Source: Siphonodentalium dalli (lineage: Eukaryota > Mollusca > Scaphopoda > Gadilida > Siphonodentaliidae). From it: DNA of 64,000 bases. Under the pieces are notes generated by a model. The model saw only the letters and a program-made list of their open reading frames with translations, searched no databases and was not told the DNA's origin. The translations under genes and the position numbers were made by a program. This document shows, piece after piece, positions 1-36,440 of the stretch. The stretch is from positions 93,581,319 to 93,645,318 of the forward strand of contig CP136066.1 in NCBI GenBank assembly GCA_032622095.1, in the 5' to 3' direction. Position 1 is the stretch's first letter. The number at the start of each line of letters is the position of its first letter.

Positions 1-200
1 GACAGATACGTTACCGACATTTAGTGCCATATCTCAATAAACGTCTTAAACCTTGCCGATTGGTATTTTCTATCATATAACAGGTTCGGCTGGGATCATT
101 TAACAATATAGTTTGGAAGCTTTTAGTATTCACCAATAGCCACAGCTGCTAAAAACGTTTCGATTCGACAGATACGTTACCGCGACAGATACGTTACCGA
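1..200. repeat. Direct copies of GACAGATACGTTACC
   Basis: The 15-mer occurs in the same orientation at 1, 167 and 183, again at 4841, and inverted at 5217. Two copies are spaced 16 bp apart (167-197). The same motif forms the terminal inverted repeat of the 4839-5233 element, so this is probably the edge of related elements, cut by the window start. Confidence 0.6.
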
Positions 201-424
201 TTATGCAATCGTGTTCGTAAGCCGAAGAAAACATCAATATGACTGTTAGGATTGTTTTAATTGACACAGTTAAATGTTCTATTGTTATTATTATAGGTCC
301 TTAGGGTATATAATGTCACAGAAATATACAATTAGGCCTACGTGGTCTTTAAAAATTGCGTAGGCCCTGAGGGGGGGGGTGGGGTCGGACAAAAATTTGC
401 AGACACTTGTTCGTAGGCCCAATA

Positions 425-1525
425 GAGTTAGTGGAGTAGATTAAGTCAAATTTTCAAGGCAATTGTTCAAATTGTGACTAAAGCATGAAACTTTGCACAC
501 ATGTATATATTCACATACTTATTTATATTCGATATGGGGCCACGCTGAAATTTCACTTTAACCCCCTTTTAATGGGTTTTCCTTATTTAAAGAGCGTTTC
601 GTGATTATATAATTTATTAAATGTCGCAATTAATCTTACCATGACATATTCGATTTAAAATTAGGCATATTCAGTAAGTATGACTCTGACAGATATAATG
701 CCACATTTTTAGGGTAAAATTGGAACTCCCCGTCCAAGATGGCCATCAAAATGGCAGCTGAAAGAGTAAATTTGACGTTTTTTCACTAAATATCTTCTAG
801 ATCAGGTTTTGCTTTATGGAACTGGTTCGGAAATGTGACTTTATTTGGTATTGTGTGTGTTAAGTTATCATTAGAGCAATGAAATATACCATTCGTGTGA
901 TCCTAGTCCCTTCCAATCCCCCAATAATTCGATTATAGAGAACTCGGTATGAAATTTCACGAAAAATCACCGTTAGGATTCTAGTCATATGTTAACAAGA
1001 AATTGACAGAACTGTGCGAACTAAGCGAGGCATACAATTACTTATGAATATTTGAACTCAATGGAACAAAAATTGTCACTTTGTCTGAAAATGGCTGCCA
1101 AAATGGCAGCCAAAACCTGGAAAATGGTAAATATTTCCCCATCATGCCATGTAATCGCTTACAAGTTGTGATTGGCGAATACAATTGGCTATGCTGTCTT
1201 ATGTTAACATTTCTGATGCACATTGGTTAAGTGCTACTAATGTAACCACTGACATTACGAGAATTATTGGATTTTTTATCACAAGTTTGACACAAATCAA
1301 TATCGGCAAAAAATTACTATTCTGGTTTGGACATTTATTCAAGTAAATGGAACTATCTTTGGTATAAAAGATGTTTATTGTTCTTGATATGTCTTAATAA
1401 ATGCGTCACACTAATGTGTTTTTATACAAAATTACTCAAGATGGCTTCCAAAATGGCAACCACATTTGATAAAAAAAAGTATTTTTTACATATATCCAGA
1501 GCAGTATTCTCTGTTCCAAAGAGTT
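425..1525 (+). mobile_element. Left arm of a large inverted-repeat element
   Basis: The reverse complement of 3480-4510 aligns along this arm. Shared stretches include the GTGACTAAAGCATGAAA region, the CCACGCTGAAATTTCACTTT region, the AAAATGGCTGCCAAAATGGC region and the TCAAGTAAATGGAACTATCT region. Arms are about 1 kb and diverged by many point changes and small indels. No transposase is readable. A foldback-type or non-autonomous DNA element is likely. Confidence 0.7.
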
Positions 1526-1654
1526 AGCAAAAAAATTGTAACACTTAGTGATTAACCATGTTTCTTAATCTACTGACTATTACATGTTTCATTCTCGTTG
1601 TCCCTGTACCTTCTGGGGCATGACAAATTCATTTTAAATGATGCACTGTAATAT

Positions 1655-3120
1655 GGAATTTTGCTACTATATAGGTATACAAGGGGTGACTGTATGGTCA
1701 TGTGTGAGGTGAATAGCTATACAAGGATTATTTGTATGGTTATTGAAGTGGTTTATGTGTATACTGATAGCAGCAGTATGTTCATCTGTGTGTTGTTTAT
1801 GTATATATAGAGTGACTGTATGGTCATGTGTGGGATATACATGGGATATACATGAGTGACTATTGTCAAGGAAGGGTGTATATTTATACATATGATGGCT
1901 GTATGATCACGTGTGGGACTGTAGGTGTATGAATAAATAGGCAGTGATTTTATATATGCTTATGTGCAATGTGTATAGGTGTACATGGCATGACAGTACG
2001 GTAATGATTGTTGAAGTATATATGCATACCTGGAGTATACATGGAGTGTCCTTGTGGTCATGGTTGCATATGTGATGTATAATCATCTCTGCCGTGGCTG
2101 TATTATCATTGGTGGATGTATATGTATACAGAGAATAGCTGTATGATCATGAATGGGGTGATTGAGTATACATCGAGTGGCTGAATTGTCATGGGCGATG
2201 TATATATGTAAATCTGGAGTGTACGAATGGTCGTGCGTGATATTGGTATATTCATTGGTGAGGTGTATATGTATACATGGATTGACCTTATGGTCATGAG
2301 TGGGGTGTATATATGTATATCTTGAGTGGGTATATGGTCATGGGTGCGAAGAAAATGTATACAGGAGTGACTGTATGGCCAATGGTGAGGTACTATGCGC
2401 GGTATTGCTATATCTAGAAGGTATGTATGGTCAATGGTGAGGTGTCGATGTATACCTGGAGTGATTCTATGATAGGCATTGGTGGGGTGTGTGTGTGTAC
2501 ATTGTATATATTTATTGGATATATGGGTGTGGTCAATATGTACACAGGGAGTGATCGTAGGGCCAATGGTGAGGTGAAGTTGGTAAACAAGGAGTGATTG
2601 TATGACCACAAATGTTGTGTATGGGTATGCTACGAGTGCTGAATTGTCTTGAGTGTGGAGTATATTCAAGCCTGGAGTGTGTGAATGCCCATGTGTGCGG
2701 GACATTTGTATATATACAAGGGCTGTATGACCATTGGCGATGTGTATATGCATACCGGGAGTTACTCTATGGTTATGGTTGCAGTGTATATGTATATCTT
2801 GAGTGGATATATGGCCATAAATGTGGCAAATATATATACAGGGAGTTATTGTATAGCCAATGATGAGGCGAATATGTATACAAGTGATTGTATGACCACG
2901 ATTGAACGACTGTATAGTCATGAGTGAAGTGTAGGAGTATATCTGGTGTACCTGAATGGTTGACTCATGGCTGTATAGTCATGTGTGTGGTTTACGGGTA
3001 AACCCAAGTGTCCTTGTATGGTCGTGTGTGAGGTGTGTGTGTATAAAGCGAGTGGATGCATGGTCATTTGTGTGGTGTTTATGTATATATAACATGATTG
3101 TATGGTCAGGGGAGAGTAGT
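1655..3120. repeat. Degenerate minisatellite (GTATGGTCATG / TATACA units)
   Basis: About 1.4 kb of imperfect units of roughly 35-50 bp built on GAGTGACTGTATGGTCATG, GTGAGGTGTATATGTATACA and variants. It fills the centre of the inverted-repeat element. The apparent ORFs (for example 2106-2921 on the - strand) are low-complexity translations of the repeat, rich in His, Thr and Ile. Confidence 0.8.
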
Positions 3121-3479
3121 GCAGTTGGACCTTTCCATAATAATAAGCATATGTTAATCGATTGGGATGTAATTTCAGAGAGTTCTTCATCTTGGTGGCC
3201 TTTTATATGCACAATGGAGGAATCTGTTTTCCTGACATTAGTAAATCAATCTTGATGCCAAGGACTCAGAATTTGATGTTATTAAGCAGTTTTTTACTCA
3301 TCTCTTTGTTTGACTTTCTAAAAAGTCATCTGGTCCACCCGCCAGTGTTTTAAGTTGGCTATTTCTCTGTCATTCTAGAGTAATAGGTATTGAGACACCT
3401 ATCCTGATAGACGTGTTACCTGGTCTGACATCCACTTACCTATAATGGTTGCACATGTTATTGGGCCAGAGTAGCCACA

Positions 3480-4510
3480 TAATTATGCCAGTTCAGTTTC
3501 AGAGTTCTGCTCATTTGAAAATATCAAATTTTCTACCAAATTTCGTGGACATTTTGAAAGCCAGCTTGAGTATATTTTTCTAAAAACACTTCAGTGTTAC
3601 GCATTTAAGACGGATCAAAACAATAAACACAAAAGATAGTTCCATTTTACTTGAAAAAATGGTGCAAACCTGAAAAGTTTTTGTTTTCCCGATTTCGAGA
3701 GAAAATTTCAATAATTTTGGTAATGTAATAGTAATACTTATCCAAGATGCATCATAAATGTTAGTATTCAATGTATATATGACAGAACAGCCTATTTTAT
3801 TCATCATCCACACCATTCAAGCGATTGCGTGGCACGACGGGACAATATTTACCATTTTCCATATTTTAGCCGTCATTTGACAGCCATTGTTAGCCAAAGT
3901 GACAATTTTGGTTCCATTGAGTTGAAATTTTCATAAGTAATGGTAAGCCTCACTTATTTTGCACAGTTCTGCTCATTTCTTGTTGAAATATGACTAGAAT
4001 CCCAATGGCGATTTTTGGTGAAATTTCATACCGCGTTCTGTAAAATCAAATTATTGAGGGATCGGAAGGGGCTGGGATCCAACGAATGTCATATTTCATT
4101 GCTCCAGTGACCAATTAACATGAACAATACAAAATAAAGTCACATTTCCGAACCAGTTCAATTCAGAAGAAACTGGTCTGAAAGATATCAGTGAAAAAAC
4201 GTCAAATGTTCCACTTACGGCTGCCATTTTGACAGTCATCTTGAACGGGGAGTTCCAATTTCGCCCTAAAAATGTGCCATTATATCGTGCTGAGTCATTC
4301 TTACTGTATATGCCTAATTTCAAGCGCAGATTCCATGGTAAAATTAATTGTGACATTTATTAAATTATATAACCACGAAACGCTCTTTAAATTTAAAAGA
4401 GGGGTTAAAGTGAAATTTCAGCGTGGCTCCATATCTAATATCAATTGGTATGTCAAAATTTCATGCTTTAGTCACGAAGTGAACAATTCTTTTACTAATC
4501 TACTCCATTA
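3480..4510 (-). mobile_element. Right arm of the large inverted-repeat element
   Basis: Inverted counterpart of 425-1525; the outer end is near CTCCATTAGGTGGG at 4501. Together the arms and the minisatellite core make an element of about 4.1 kb. Confidence 0.7.
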
Positions 4511-4838
4511 GGTGGGTGTCCCGCGGACGGACCTTTTTAAATACCGGTATTTAGAAATATTTATTATGTTGTTCAATACAGGCCTATAACTATTTGGATA
4601 CCTACTATTAAGCCGATAATCAGACTTTTTACAAACTATTCAATATTCAATATATCAGTGAAGATTTAAATATAGAGTGCATGCATGTATATAATATATT
4701 GATCTATCTGTTTGCTTTTGCATCCAATACAAGCTATTTTGTTACAAATATGTACCAAAGGAAGCAAACATACTGTGGCATATTCATGTAGTACAATGCC
4801 AGTTTTGAAACTGAGAAAATATAATTTTCTGTTATATA

Positions 4839-5233
4839 GCGACAGATACGTTACCTAAAACTTGGCCGATGTACCAACGCATATCTTGGGAAAAAATAAA
4901 GCTATTTCAGATAATTTTTGTTCCTTGTAAACCCCAGTGTGTGGAATCACATGTACATTGAAACATTTGTCCACGACGCTCATAATAATGTAGGACACAC
5001 GAACTGTGTGTTATGTTTTCCTGAAATGGTTGAAAATAAGTCACGATTCGCGTAGAATTCGTGTATATATGGTCCATAAATAAAAAGTATTCCATACCAG
5101 ATATGATTTTTCAGTCAATATATGCAACTTGTGGACTGATATGAGCATTACATCTTATTGTGCATAGCAGAAATCCTCTTAGATAGAAAAACCGATGTTA
5201 TCTAGAATGATGCCGTGGTAACGTATCTGTCGC
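4839..5233. mobile_element. MITE with 17-bp perfect terminal inverted repeats
   Basis: GCGACAGATACGTTACC at 4839-4855 is exactly inverted at 5217-5233. 395 bp, no coding capacity. No convincing target-site duplication was found, so the superfamily is unassigned. Confidence 0.7.
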
Positions 5234-5374
5234 ACACTGAAAATGCGGGGTACCATCTTCATGGAGTCATATTTTGTAGGAATATATCATCCATATGTTA
5301 ACCACTTCTGTTAAATGTACAATGGATACCCAACTTCACAAATAAATAATGTTGACAACTGTTTACGAAAATTA

Positions 5375-5815
5375 ATTTTTCGATTTTTTGTTGTTGCTTT
5401 GGTCCCGGTTACCTGAGAATGGCCCTTTAACGTGCGCACATTGTTGCACACGGGACAGCCATTAGCGTCGGCTCCCGATCCGACGGTGTGCCAAGTCAGG
5501 GAGTATAGATAGACTTTAATCCCTGGCCAAGTGTAGTGTCATCCCTGGTCATGACATTACGAGAGGAGCAGAGGTACGAAGTTAGTCCAGTACACATTTT
5601 TTTTCAAATTTTGTCTGAGACTCTTTGGCTTCTGGAATCTTTCTCAGATCACCGATCGTGGCATCGATTATTGATTTGTGATGCCCGTGGTACTGGGAAT
5701 GCAGATGGCGACACAAAGTCCTACCGATATTTTGTCGGATTTGAACCCTCGACCGTGTCGAAGGTGTAGCTCAGAGGTCGGCCCACAAACCAACTGAGCT
5801 ATTCGTTCCTCAGTC
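5375..5815 (-). mobile_element. tRNA-derived SINE
   Basis: On the - strand a tRNA-like head carries A box TAGCTCAGTTGG (5790-5801) and B box GGTTCAAATCC (5737-5747), the arrangement of an internal Pol III promoter. An unrelated body of about 300 bp follows, with a CAACAACAAAAA-like tail near 5375-5395. No clear target duplication. Confidence 0.7.
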
Positions 5816-6066
5816 GAATTGGGTTAATAGCCACAGTTAGGTCACGAAAACCATCGTGACGGAATTACAAAAAAATCGAGTCAAACAAGTTTGAGCTTTT
5901 ATTTGCTTGCATTTTGTCAGAGATTAGTCAAGGTAGTTTGTAGGCCTACACTGGAAACCTTTGCATCTCTTCTTTGAACACTATATAGGCCTACAGCGGG
6001 TCATATCGCATTGTCAGTGTTCTACAGCAACGCCGATGACAATAAAGAGCGTTACTCGGTTAACAA

Positions 6067-6392
6067 GGTTGGCAATTATCGCAATACGATAGGGGAACAC
6101 TTTTACGTTCGTACTCATATCATAATTTCACCAATTTTTGTACCTGGCTTGCCTGTCCTGAGTTTCACGGGAAAATGGCCAATTTTATACTATTTGTCGT
6201 TATATACATATTTATCACCCCATTTATTATTCATTTTCATAAAAATAAAATAAAAGAAGCTGAAGATGACATGTTTAAAATGTTTGAAGCATGAATTTGG
6301 CGACAAGTAGTTTTCAGAGTACGTTATACTTGCGATAGTTACGTTACGCACACAGTACGTGTTCCCCTATCGTATTGCTATAATCGCCAACC
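6067..6392. mobile_element. MITE with 34-bp terminal inverted repeats
   Basis: GGTTGGC...GGGGAACAC at 6067-6100 is inverted at 6359-6392 with one or two mismatches. Flanks share GTTAAC and, farther out, AATAAAGAGCG/ATAAAGAGCG, suggesting duplicated target or host sequence. Confidence 0.65.
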
Positions 6393-6550
6393 GGTTAACA
6401 ACGCCAAATTTTGTCAATATAAAGAGCGTAACTGCCTTAACCCCCGCAGTGCCGAGGTGGTGATTTTGATTATTGGGAGTGGCGAATGAGTGCCCAGAGC
6501 TTCTCCAAAACGCCGCGACGACGATTCCCATGCGTTTTTACCCTTAGATG

Positions 6551-6803
6551 AGGCCCCCATGCACCCCACCCCCATGTAATACGTAATACCACTTAATACA
6601 GAGGGTGGAATACGGAATAGGCCTACCAGTTAACAGCCATATATGGAATACATAAAAATATATGAAAACTTCATTTTTTGGAAGGTCGGCGTATGAATAC
6701 CGGTATATTTGGAATGCCGAATACCTCCTAACAGAGGGGCCGGAATACGGCGTACCTCATAACAGGGCATGGAATACGGCGTACGAAAAGGGGGTGGGGG
6801 CCT
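6551..6803. mobile_element. hAT-like MITE with 8-bp target duplication
   Basis: Termini AGGCCCCCATGCACCCC and GGGGTGGGGGCCT are inverted. CTTAGATG flanks both ends (6543-6550 and 6804-6811), the 8-bp duplication size typical of hAT. The interior has tandem GGAATACGGCGTACC blocks. Confidence 0.7.
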
Positions 6804-7319
6804 CTTAGATGGGAAGTTTGAGCCCAATCGATGCAGCCGTTTTCGAGTCTATAGAGGACAAATATGATATATTTACGTAGTTCTCAAAATATATAGTAGA
6901 TCACGAAATTTGACCGTATTATAACTTGATTTTAGAGTTAGGCCTATCCATAGATGTTCATCCGCAATTTTGTCCGAGACCCTCCGTATGACCACGTGTT
7001 TCTGGGCCGTACATTATTATATACATCTCGAGAAATAACAAACTTCAAAAATCGATATCTGATAACTCTGAGCTTTGATGGGATGGGTGGGTTCATCGAA
7101 AGAAAAGAATCAAATATGTTTACCCCCCCCCCCCCCCAAGCCAAAGAAATTTAGTAATTTACTAAATTAGGAGCGTCTAGAGGATCGAATTGAGTATAGG
7201 CATATATATACCTTTAAAAATACGCCCCTTTTTCAACCGACACAAAAGTCTTCACAGTAAGATAGTCTCGCTGGCTATTATTTGTACGGACAGAATAGCC
7301 TTAATGTCCTTAATGCATG

Positions 7320-7510
7320 TCATGCATGTTAAAATGTGTAGAGACCACGTGCGCATGCAAATACCGGGTACCAAAAGGGTTAGATCACGCCCCAAAACAT
7401 TCCAATGGGTTGATGGGATAGCTTCTCTTCGCGCCGTTATATATGCGCATGCGCCGTCCGTGTCTAAACAACGTGCTCTGCGTTATTGATAAATTATTTC
7501 AAGAACAAAG
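7320..7510 (+). promoter_or_regulatory. Putative SRSF10-like promoter and 5' leader
   Basis: Upstream of the ATG at 7511. Contains an E-box CACGTG (7346-7351) overlapping an NRF1-like GTGCGCATGC, an octamer ATGCAAAT (7355-7362), and a near-perfect NRF1 palindrome TGCGCATGCGCC (7444-7455). No TATA box is obvious. The region is locally richer in CpG than its surroundings, fitting a housekeeping promoter. The transcription start is not determined. Confidence 0.5.
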
Positions 7511-31567
<24,057 letters not shown>

Positions 31568-32300
31568 GTGTCGGTTAGGATGGCTTCTCACTTTTCATTT
31601 GTACATAAGATCATCATGGCTGAACACGTCTTCAAATCATTTGTCTTCAGACATTACCAATCACCTTTAATAGATCAGGATTGGTTAAAAAATTGTATTG
31701 TATTTTTAGCTCCACTTGAGCTACTGTTGTCCGTCTGTCAACAATTTACTTTGCCTCTCCTTCTGCACACTTGACTAAAAATAGATCATCAAGTGTAAAT
31801 TTCTTAATTCTTATATTGCTTAATTTCACAATCAAAATGCTTATTCCTCTATTCTCAACCCTTTCCAAAAAAATGAAAGAAAAACGACTGAAAGAAGTCA
31901 CAAGTTGGTCTTGCAAAAAAAAAAAAAAAACTGGCAGCCCGGATGAGGCAACATTTTTCATGTTAGAAATTTATAACCACATCTTTCTTCTTGAAATATG
32001 AAAACCAGATTTAGATGGAGATAGTGATTGATTTAGAAAATTCTGACATGACTTCATGCAAATGCAAAATGGGTTCAACATTCAAGATATTTTCTTGTTT
32101 TTGACATGGTTAAATAGTCTTCAAGGGCACACAAGTTGTTTTGAATGTTAAGTTTTGAATAGCTGACTTCGGCATTGGGAAGCAAAATGATACATGTCTC
32201 AACAAGAAAGTGCTTGTAATATGTTGATTGAACACCAATGACATTGTTGTGTATTCTCCATGTTGAAAATTTTTATTTCAATAAAACAAATTAATTCAAC
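31568..32300 (+). other. 3' UTR of the SRSF10-like gene
   Basis: Runs from the stop codon to just beyond the AATAAA at 32280. AT-rich, no coding continuity. Positions 31703-31760 contain a short fragment of the dispersed AGCTC header repeat (hairpin AGCTCCACTTGAGCT plus a CGTC-rich stretch), so repeat sequence has been taken into the transcript. A homopolymer A-run lies at 31916-31930. Confidence 0.6.
32280..32285 (+). terminator. Poly(A) signal AATAAA of the SRSF10-like gene
   Basis: Canonical AATAAA 713 nt after the stop codon, followed within 25 bp by a T/G-containing stretch (CCTTGTTGCCTG). It is the best-placed signal downstream of the stop. Confidence 0.6.
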
Positions 32301-32309
32301 CTTGTTGCC

Positions 32310-33565
32310 TGAAAACAAGCCATTATGAACGCTTAATTAATGTTGCACTAAATGGAAGGAAAATCTACAGGACCCTGTTGGTACCTTTACTGGTGAATCA
32401 ACTGAAATTAGCTTTAGTGGAACCGGTCACATGTTTGCTTCTAAATGGCACCCACTGCGTCAATGAAATCCACTTCCTGCTTTTACAAATGGTTATTGCT
32501 GAATGTTATCAATGCAAACAATAATGAACTGAAGGCATTATATCATATATGTCCCAAAATTCAACATGTTTTCTGTTTTTAGATATATCCCAATTTATTC
32601 ATATAAAAATTTGATATGATAATCAAATCATTACATCGATAGTGGAATTAAGTTTATTTTATAGCGCGAAACCCTTTTATCTATTGATTACAAGACATAA
32701 AATGAGAATATTAAATAGTTCAGGTTCTGTGAAAAACTTATTCAGATACAATACATGTACTAAGTCCAAAAAAAAAAACATTTGCGTTTCCGATTTGTTT
32801 GCTAAAAAAAATCCAGCCAGCCAGGGAATTTATTTCATTTTTCATACAGAGGTCAGATAAAAAGAAAATGGACATGTTTAATCCATTACTGGGTATATTG
32901 TTTATTATCCAGCTTATACCTTTATCCCACATAACTTTCAGGTAATCTTGGCCTGCCATTGATATTTAAAGATATATGTTGTTAAAATAGTCACATCTGC
33001 TAAAACTGCCATAAATAGAAAGAATATTATATATTAAATTGACAGATATTGTTCTTATAAATATCGCTCAAATGTTATTGCACGTGTTTACTCTTTATGT
33101 AAATAAACAGCAAAAAAGTTACCGAATCATTTGTTTATAGACAAACACTCGGAACTAACAATGAAAATGTTCCATTGAGCTGTGGAAGGCGTAGATCAAA
33201 TTATTGCCACCATCAACAATCGCATTAAAATCACAAAATTTTTAACCCATTCTTACCGCTGTCAGTTCAAAATCCAGCTAATCCACGTTAATTCATGATT
33301 GGGAAAATGATCAGACAGAAAAAGTGTACATAATATAATTTTTTTGTTCAAAGAGATGAATATTCTTGAGGAAATTATTATATGTTTACCCATAATTTGG
33401 TTTAAATCGGTCCAAAATCTTGTGTTATGTACTGGTAAATTTGTTTGGAACGACATTAAACCAATTCACAATTCCATCGCATGTCTTTGGGCTACTTAGC
33501 TATTGATAAGGCTATATTATTTTCTGATGTCTCTTATGCCAATGTGCAGATAAAGAAAGCTATGG
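32310..33565. other. Intergenic sequence after the SR gene
   Basis: No gene seen. 32965-33150 (ATAGTCACATCTGCTAAAAC...AGACAAACACTCGG) is repeated in diverged form at about 62715-63110. Confidence 0.45.
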
Positions 33566-34351
33566 TATCTAATTTTTATACGCCCGTTTGAAAAAACTGC
33601 CGTATTATAGTATTGGTCTGTCCGTCCGTCCGTCCGGGGGTCCTTTAACCTGGTTTCCGGATGATAACTTTAGTTAGAGTGAACCAAATTTAATAAAATT
33701 TGGTATGTGGGTTTATTAGCCGAAAAGTAAGTTCAAGTTCCAATTTGGGTTCCGCCCACCAATTTTCACCGGAGTTATGCCCCTTATTTGACGTTTTTTG
33801 ATAGAAAATCCTTGAAATTTGTTGTCCAGATGATAACTTTAGTATAGTTTATCGGAATGAATCCAATTTGGTATATTACTTTCTCCCACCAAAACACAGG
33901 TCAAGTTCGAACTTGGGTTCTGTCCGACCATTTTTGGCAGAGTTATGCCCCTTTTTCGACTCAGAAAATTCAGTTTTTCTTATGTTTTTTGGTTTCCGGA
34001 TGATAACTCGATTTTGGAATGTTTATATGCAAAACCCGTTTTTTTTTGGATTACATATATCAAAATACAGCTCAAGTCCGAATTTCGTTTTAATCCGATA
34101 ATTTTTGCGAGAGTTATGGCCCCTTTTTTTTACGTAATTTGACTTAGAAAATCCCTGAAATTTGTTGTCCGGATGATAACTTTAGTTAGAGTGAACCGAT
34201 TTCAATCAAATTTGGTATGTGGGTTTATTAGCAGAAAAGACAGTTCAAATTTGAGTTCCGTCCGCCAATTTTTACCAGAGTTGTGCCCCTTTTTTACCAG
34301 TTTCCGCCGACCCAAGAGAGGGCGTATTTTGCACGTCCAGCGTAGCTCTTG
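33566..34351 (+). repeat. TTTTTATACGCCC tandem-core element, copy 1
   Basis: Header TTTTTATACGCCCGTTTGAA and TCCGTCCGTCCGTCC. Units of 100-150 bp share GGATGATAACTTTAGT, AATTTGGTATGTGGGTTTAT and GGAGTTATGCCCCTT. Tail GAGGGCGTATTTTGCACG...CGTAGCTCTTGTT. Near-identical to 45706-46606. Confidence 0.82.
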
Positions 34352-34364
34352 TTAGTCATGGTTT

Positions 34365-35740
34365 CCGCCAGGGGGGAATTAATGAGTCCGTATTGGGGAA
34401 ACGCATAACGCGACGGGACGACCATGGGTCGTCCTGTCGTGCGAAAATTTGTTATTTGACACTGAAAAGAAGCCATTTCCTTGCACCTGAGTGTCCCACA
34501 AAGCAATCCAAAGCTAAGTATATTATGCAAGTCTATCATTACCGTGGGTGCATTAATTCTGTTGATGGTATCCAAATAGTTAGTCATTTAATTACGTACG
34601 TAAGACTGCCGTCTGATTGAAAACTATATAAATGAACGAGCTACGAGTTTAATACAGTGTTTACAAATTTATAACTTACAATAAGATTCCAACAGGTAGA
34701 ATGAATCTAAACACTAAAAAGCATCTACGCATTGACCAATAATACCTAGCAAGGAGAATTGAATAAAGTATTTCTTAGAATTTCAAGTAGCGTCAGTGAA
34801 AATGAAACTGACAGGATTATATATTCCGTCAATTGTAAAACTATTTGTGCGCGGGGACGTTTGTCTGCAGGATATATTTATAGCGGCGAAATACGAATGG
34901 TAGCGAAATCTTTCACCCGGAACGCGTAGCTTGTTCAATAGTCTGTATTAGTACAACAACTGATGACCGCAGCTATAGAACAGAGTTTTAGCCAACGTGT
35001 TATAAAATATAATTGAGTTTTTGGCGGGAAATGTGAACATGTGCGTCGTTGTTTATTGTGCTTGGGGACCCAGGCGGGACAACGAAGCTATTATTGACCA
35101 TACTTTGACTTTATCTCCATATTGGGGGGGGGGGGTATTATGTGTTCGTGTTTATCCTCCATGCATGTAATATGGCTCAAATGAATGGTGTTCTCACTAT
35201 GAATTCCCGCTATAAAGACTGATTTCGGACAGGCTCCGTATTGTTGTGAAATAAATCACTTTGGGATTTTGTTAAGTATGCATGGCAATATACGCATAAT
35301 AATCAACACACGTAGAGAATCACATGTATTTTTCAGGAACTTCACTTACCGGTACATCGAACTCAAAACAAATGATAATACAGCAATAAGATAAATGATC
35401 AACATTGAGTAGTTTCATCCACGAAAATCCCGTGCATAAAAATATCCCCGACTCAGCAATTGGGTGTTCTTTGATCCAATTATGTAATCATACGATAGCA
35501 TGGGGTCTTAAGAGCGTGAGTAGTTTCATCCATGGAATCCTGTGCACAAAAATATCGCACTCAACAGTCCGGCATTCTTTGATGTTACCGCGACATGTAT
35601 TACTCTGTATCTAATGTCGCTATTTGACACGCTCTTTCTTAATGTTTTTTGGGGAGATGGACTGTGTCGATTTCATTTTGTCAATATTAATGAAAATAAG
35701 TGTAGATATATAGCCTGTCGACACAGACGAGACTGAAAAA
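34365..35740 (+). repeat. Inverted duplicate, copy 1 (partner 52120-54520)
   Basis: The reverse complement of 52120-54520 aligns in order: 34380-34560 with 54290-54510, 34640-35045 with 53855-54230, 35080-35160 with 52540-52620, 35405-35590 with 52310-52500. The partner holds about 1.2 kb of extra sequence. 35405-35590 is itself two repeats of GTAGTTTCATCCA. Confidence 0.75.
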
Positions 35741-35839
35741 GTTTTTAATAACGTCATTTATTTGTGTATGAGCGTGATTTCATGCAACGACCGACGGGTG
35801 GGACGGTTGGCGGCCGGGCCGACCTAAAGAATGCCTTTT

Positions 35840-36440
35840 AACTTGGACATTTGTGAATGGATTAAAATAAAATTTGGTATGTTAGTTGCTCCCAATGACT
35901 ATTTACTGCATGTAGAAAATAGGTCACGTCCAAACTTTTTGACAAGAGTTATCCATCTTAGATGGTTTTTAGTCAAGTTTTTCACCGTTAGTGCGATAAC
36001 TCGCGCAAATATTAACCAATTTCAACAATATTTGGTATATGAGACTCTTGCAACAATATCTCGGACGAGTTCGAAAACCAGGTTTGTCCGAATTTTTTTC
36101 CCGGAGTTATGGGTCTTAGTTTATCTATTTTTAGCAATTTTATCACCGTTAGCGCGATAACTCAATGAAATATTAACCGATTTAAACAATATTTGGTATA
36201 TGAGTCTCTTGCAATAATATCTCGGGACGAGTTCGAAAACCTGGTTTGTCCGAATTTTATTCCCGGAGTTATGGGTCTTAGTTTGTCTATTTTAATAAAA
36301 ATGTTATCACAGTGCGATAACTCAATGAAATATAAACGGATTCAATTGATATTTGGTATATAGGTCTATTGCAATAATATACCACCGTCCCGACTTTTTT
36401 CCCCAGAGTTGTGCACCTTATTGGCAGAAGTTTGGTTCGA
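35840..36440 (+). repeat. Tandem repeat, about 150-bp units (GCGATAACTCAATGAAATAT)
   Basis: Three to four units contain GCGATAACTC, AATATTTGGTATATGAGTCT, TTGCAATAATATCTCGG, GAGTTCGAAAACC and CCGGAGTTATGGGTCTTAG. It belongs to the same general class as the TACGCCC elements. Confidence 0.75.

Noticed and set aside
2106-2921. 271-codon open frame on the - strand
   Set aside because: It is a translation of the minisatellite: repetitive His/Thr/Ile-rich peptide with several overlapping open frames on both strands and no splice context.
33868-34355. Open frames of 60-77 codons, repeated at 45988-46619
   Set aside because: They are identical because the tandem-core element is duplicated; the frames cross repeat units and carry no domain.
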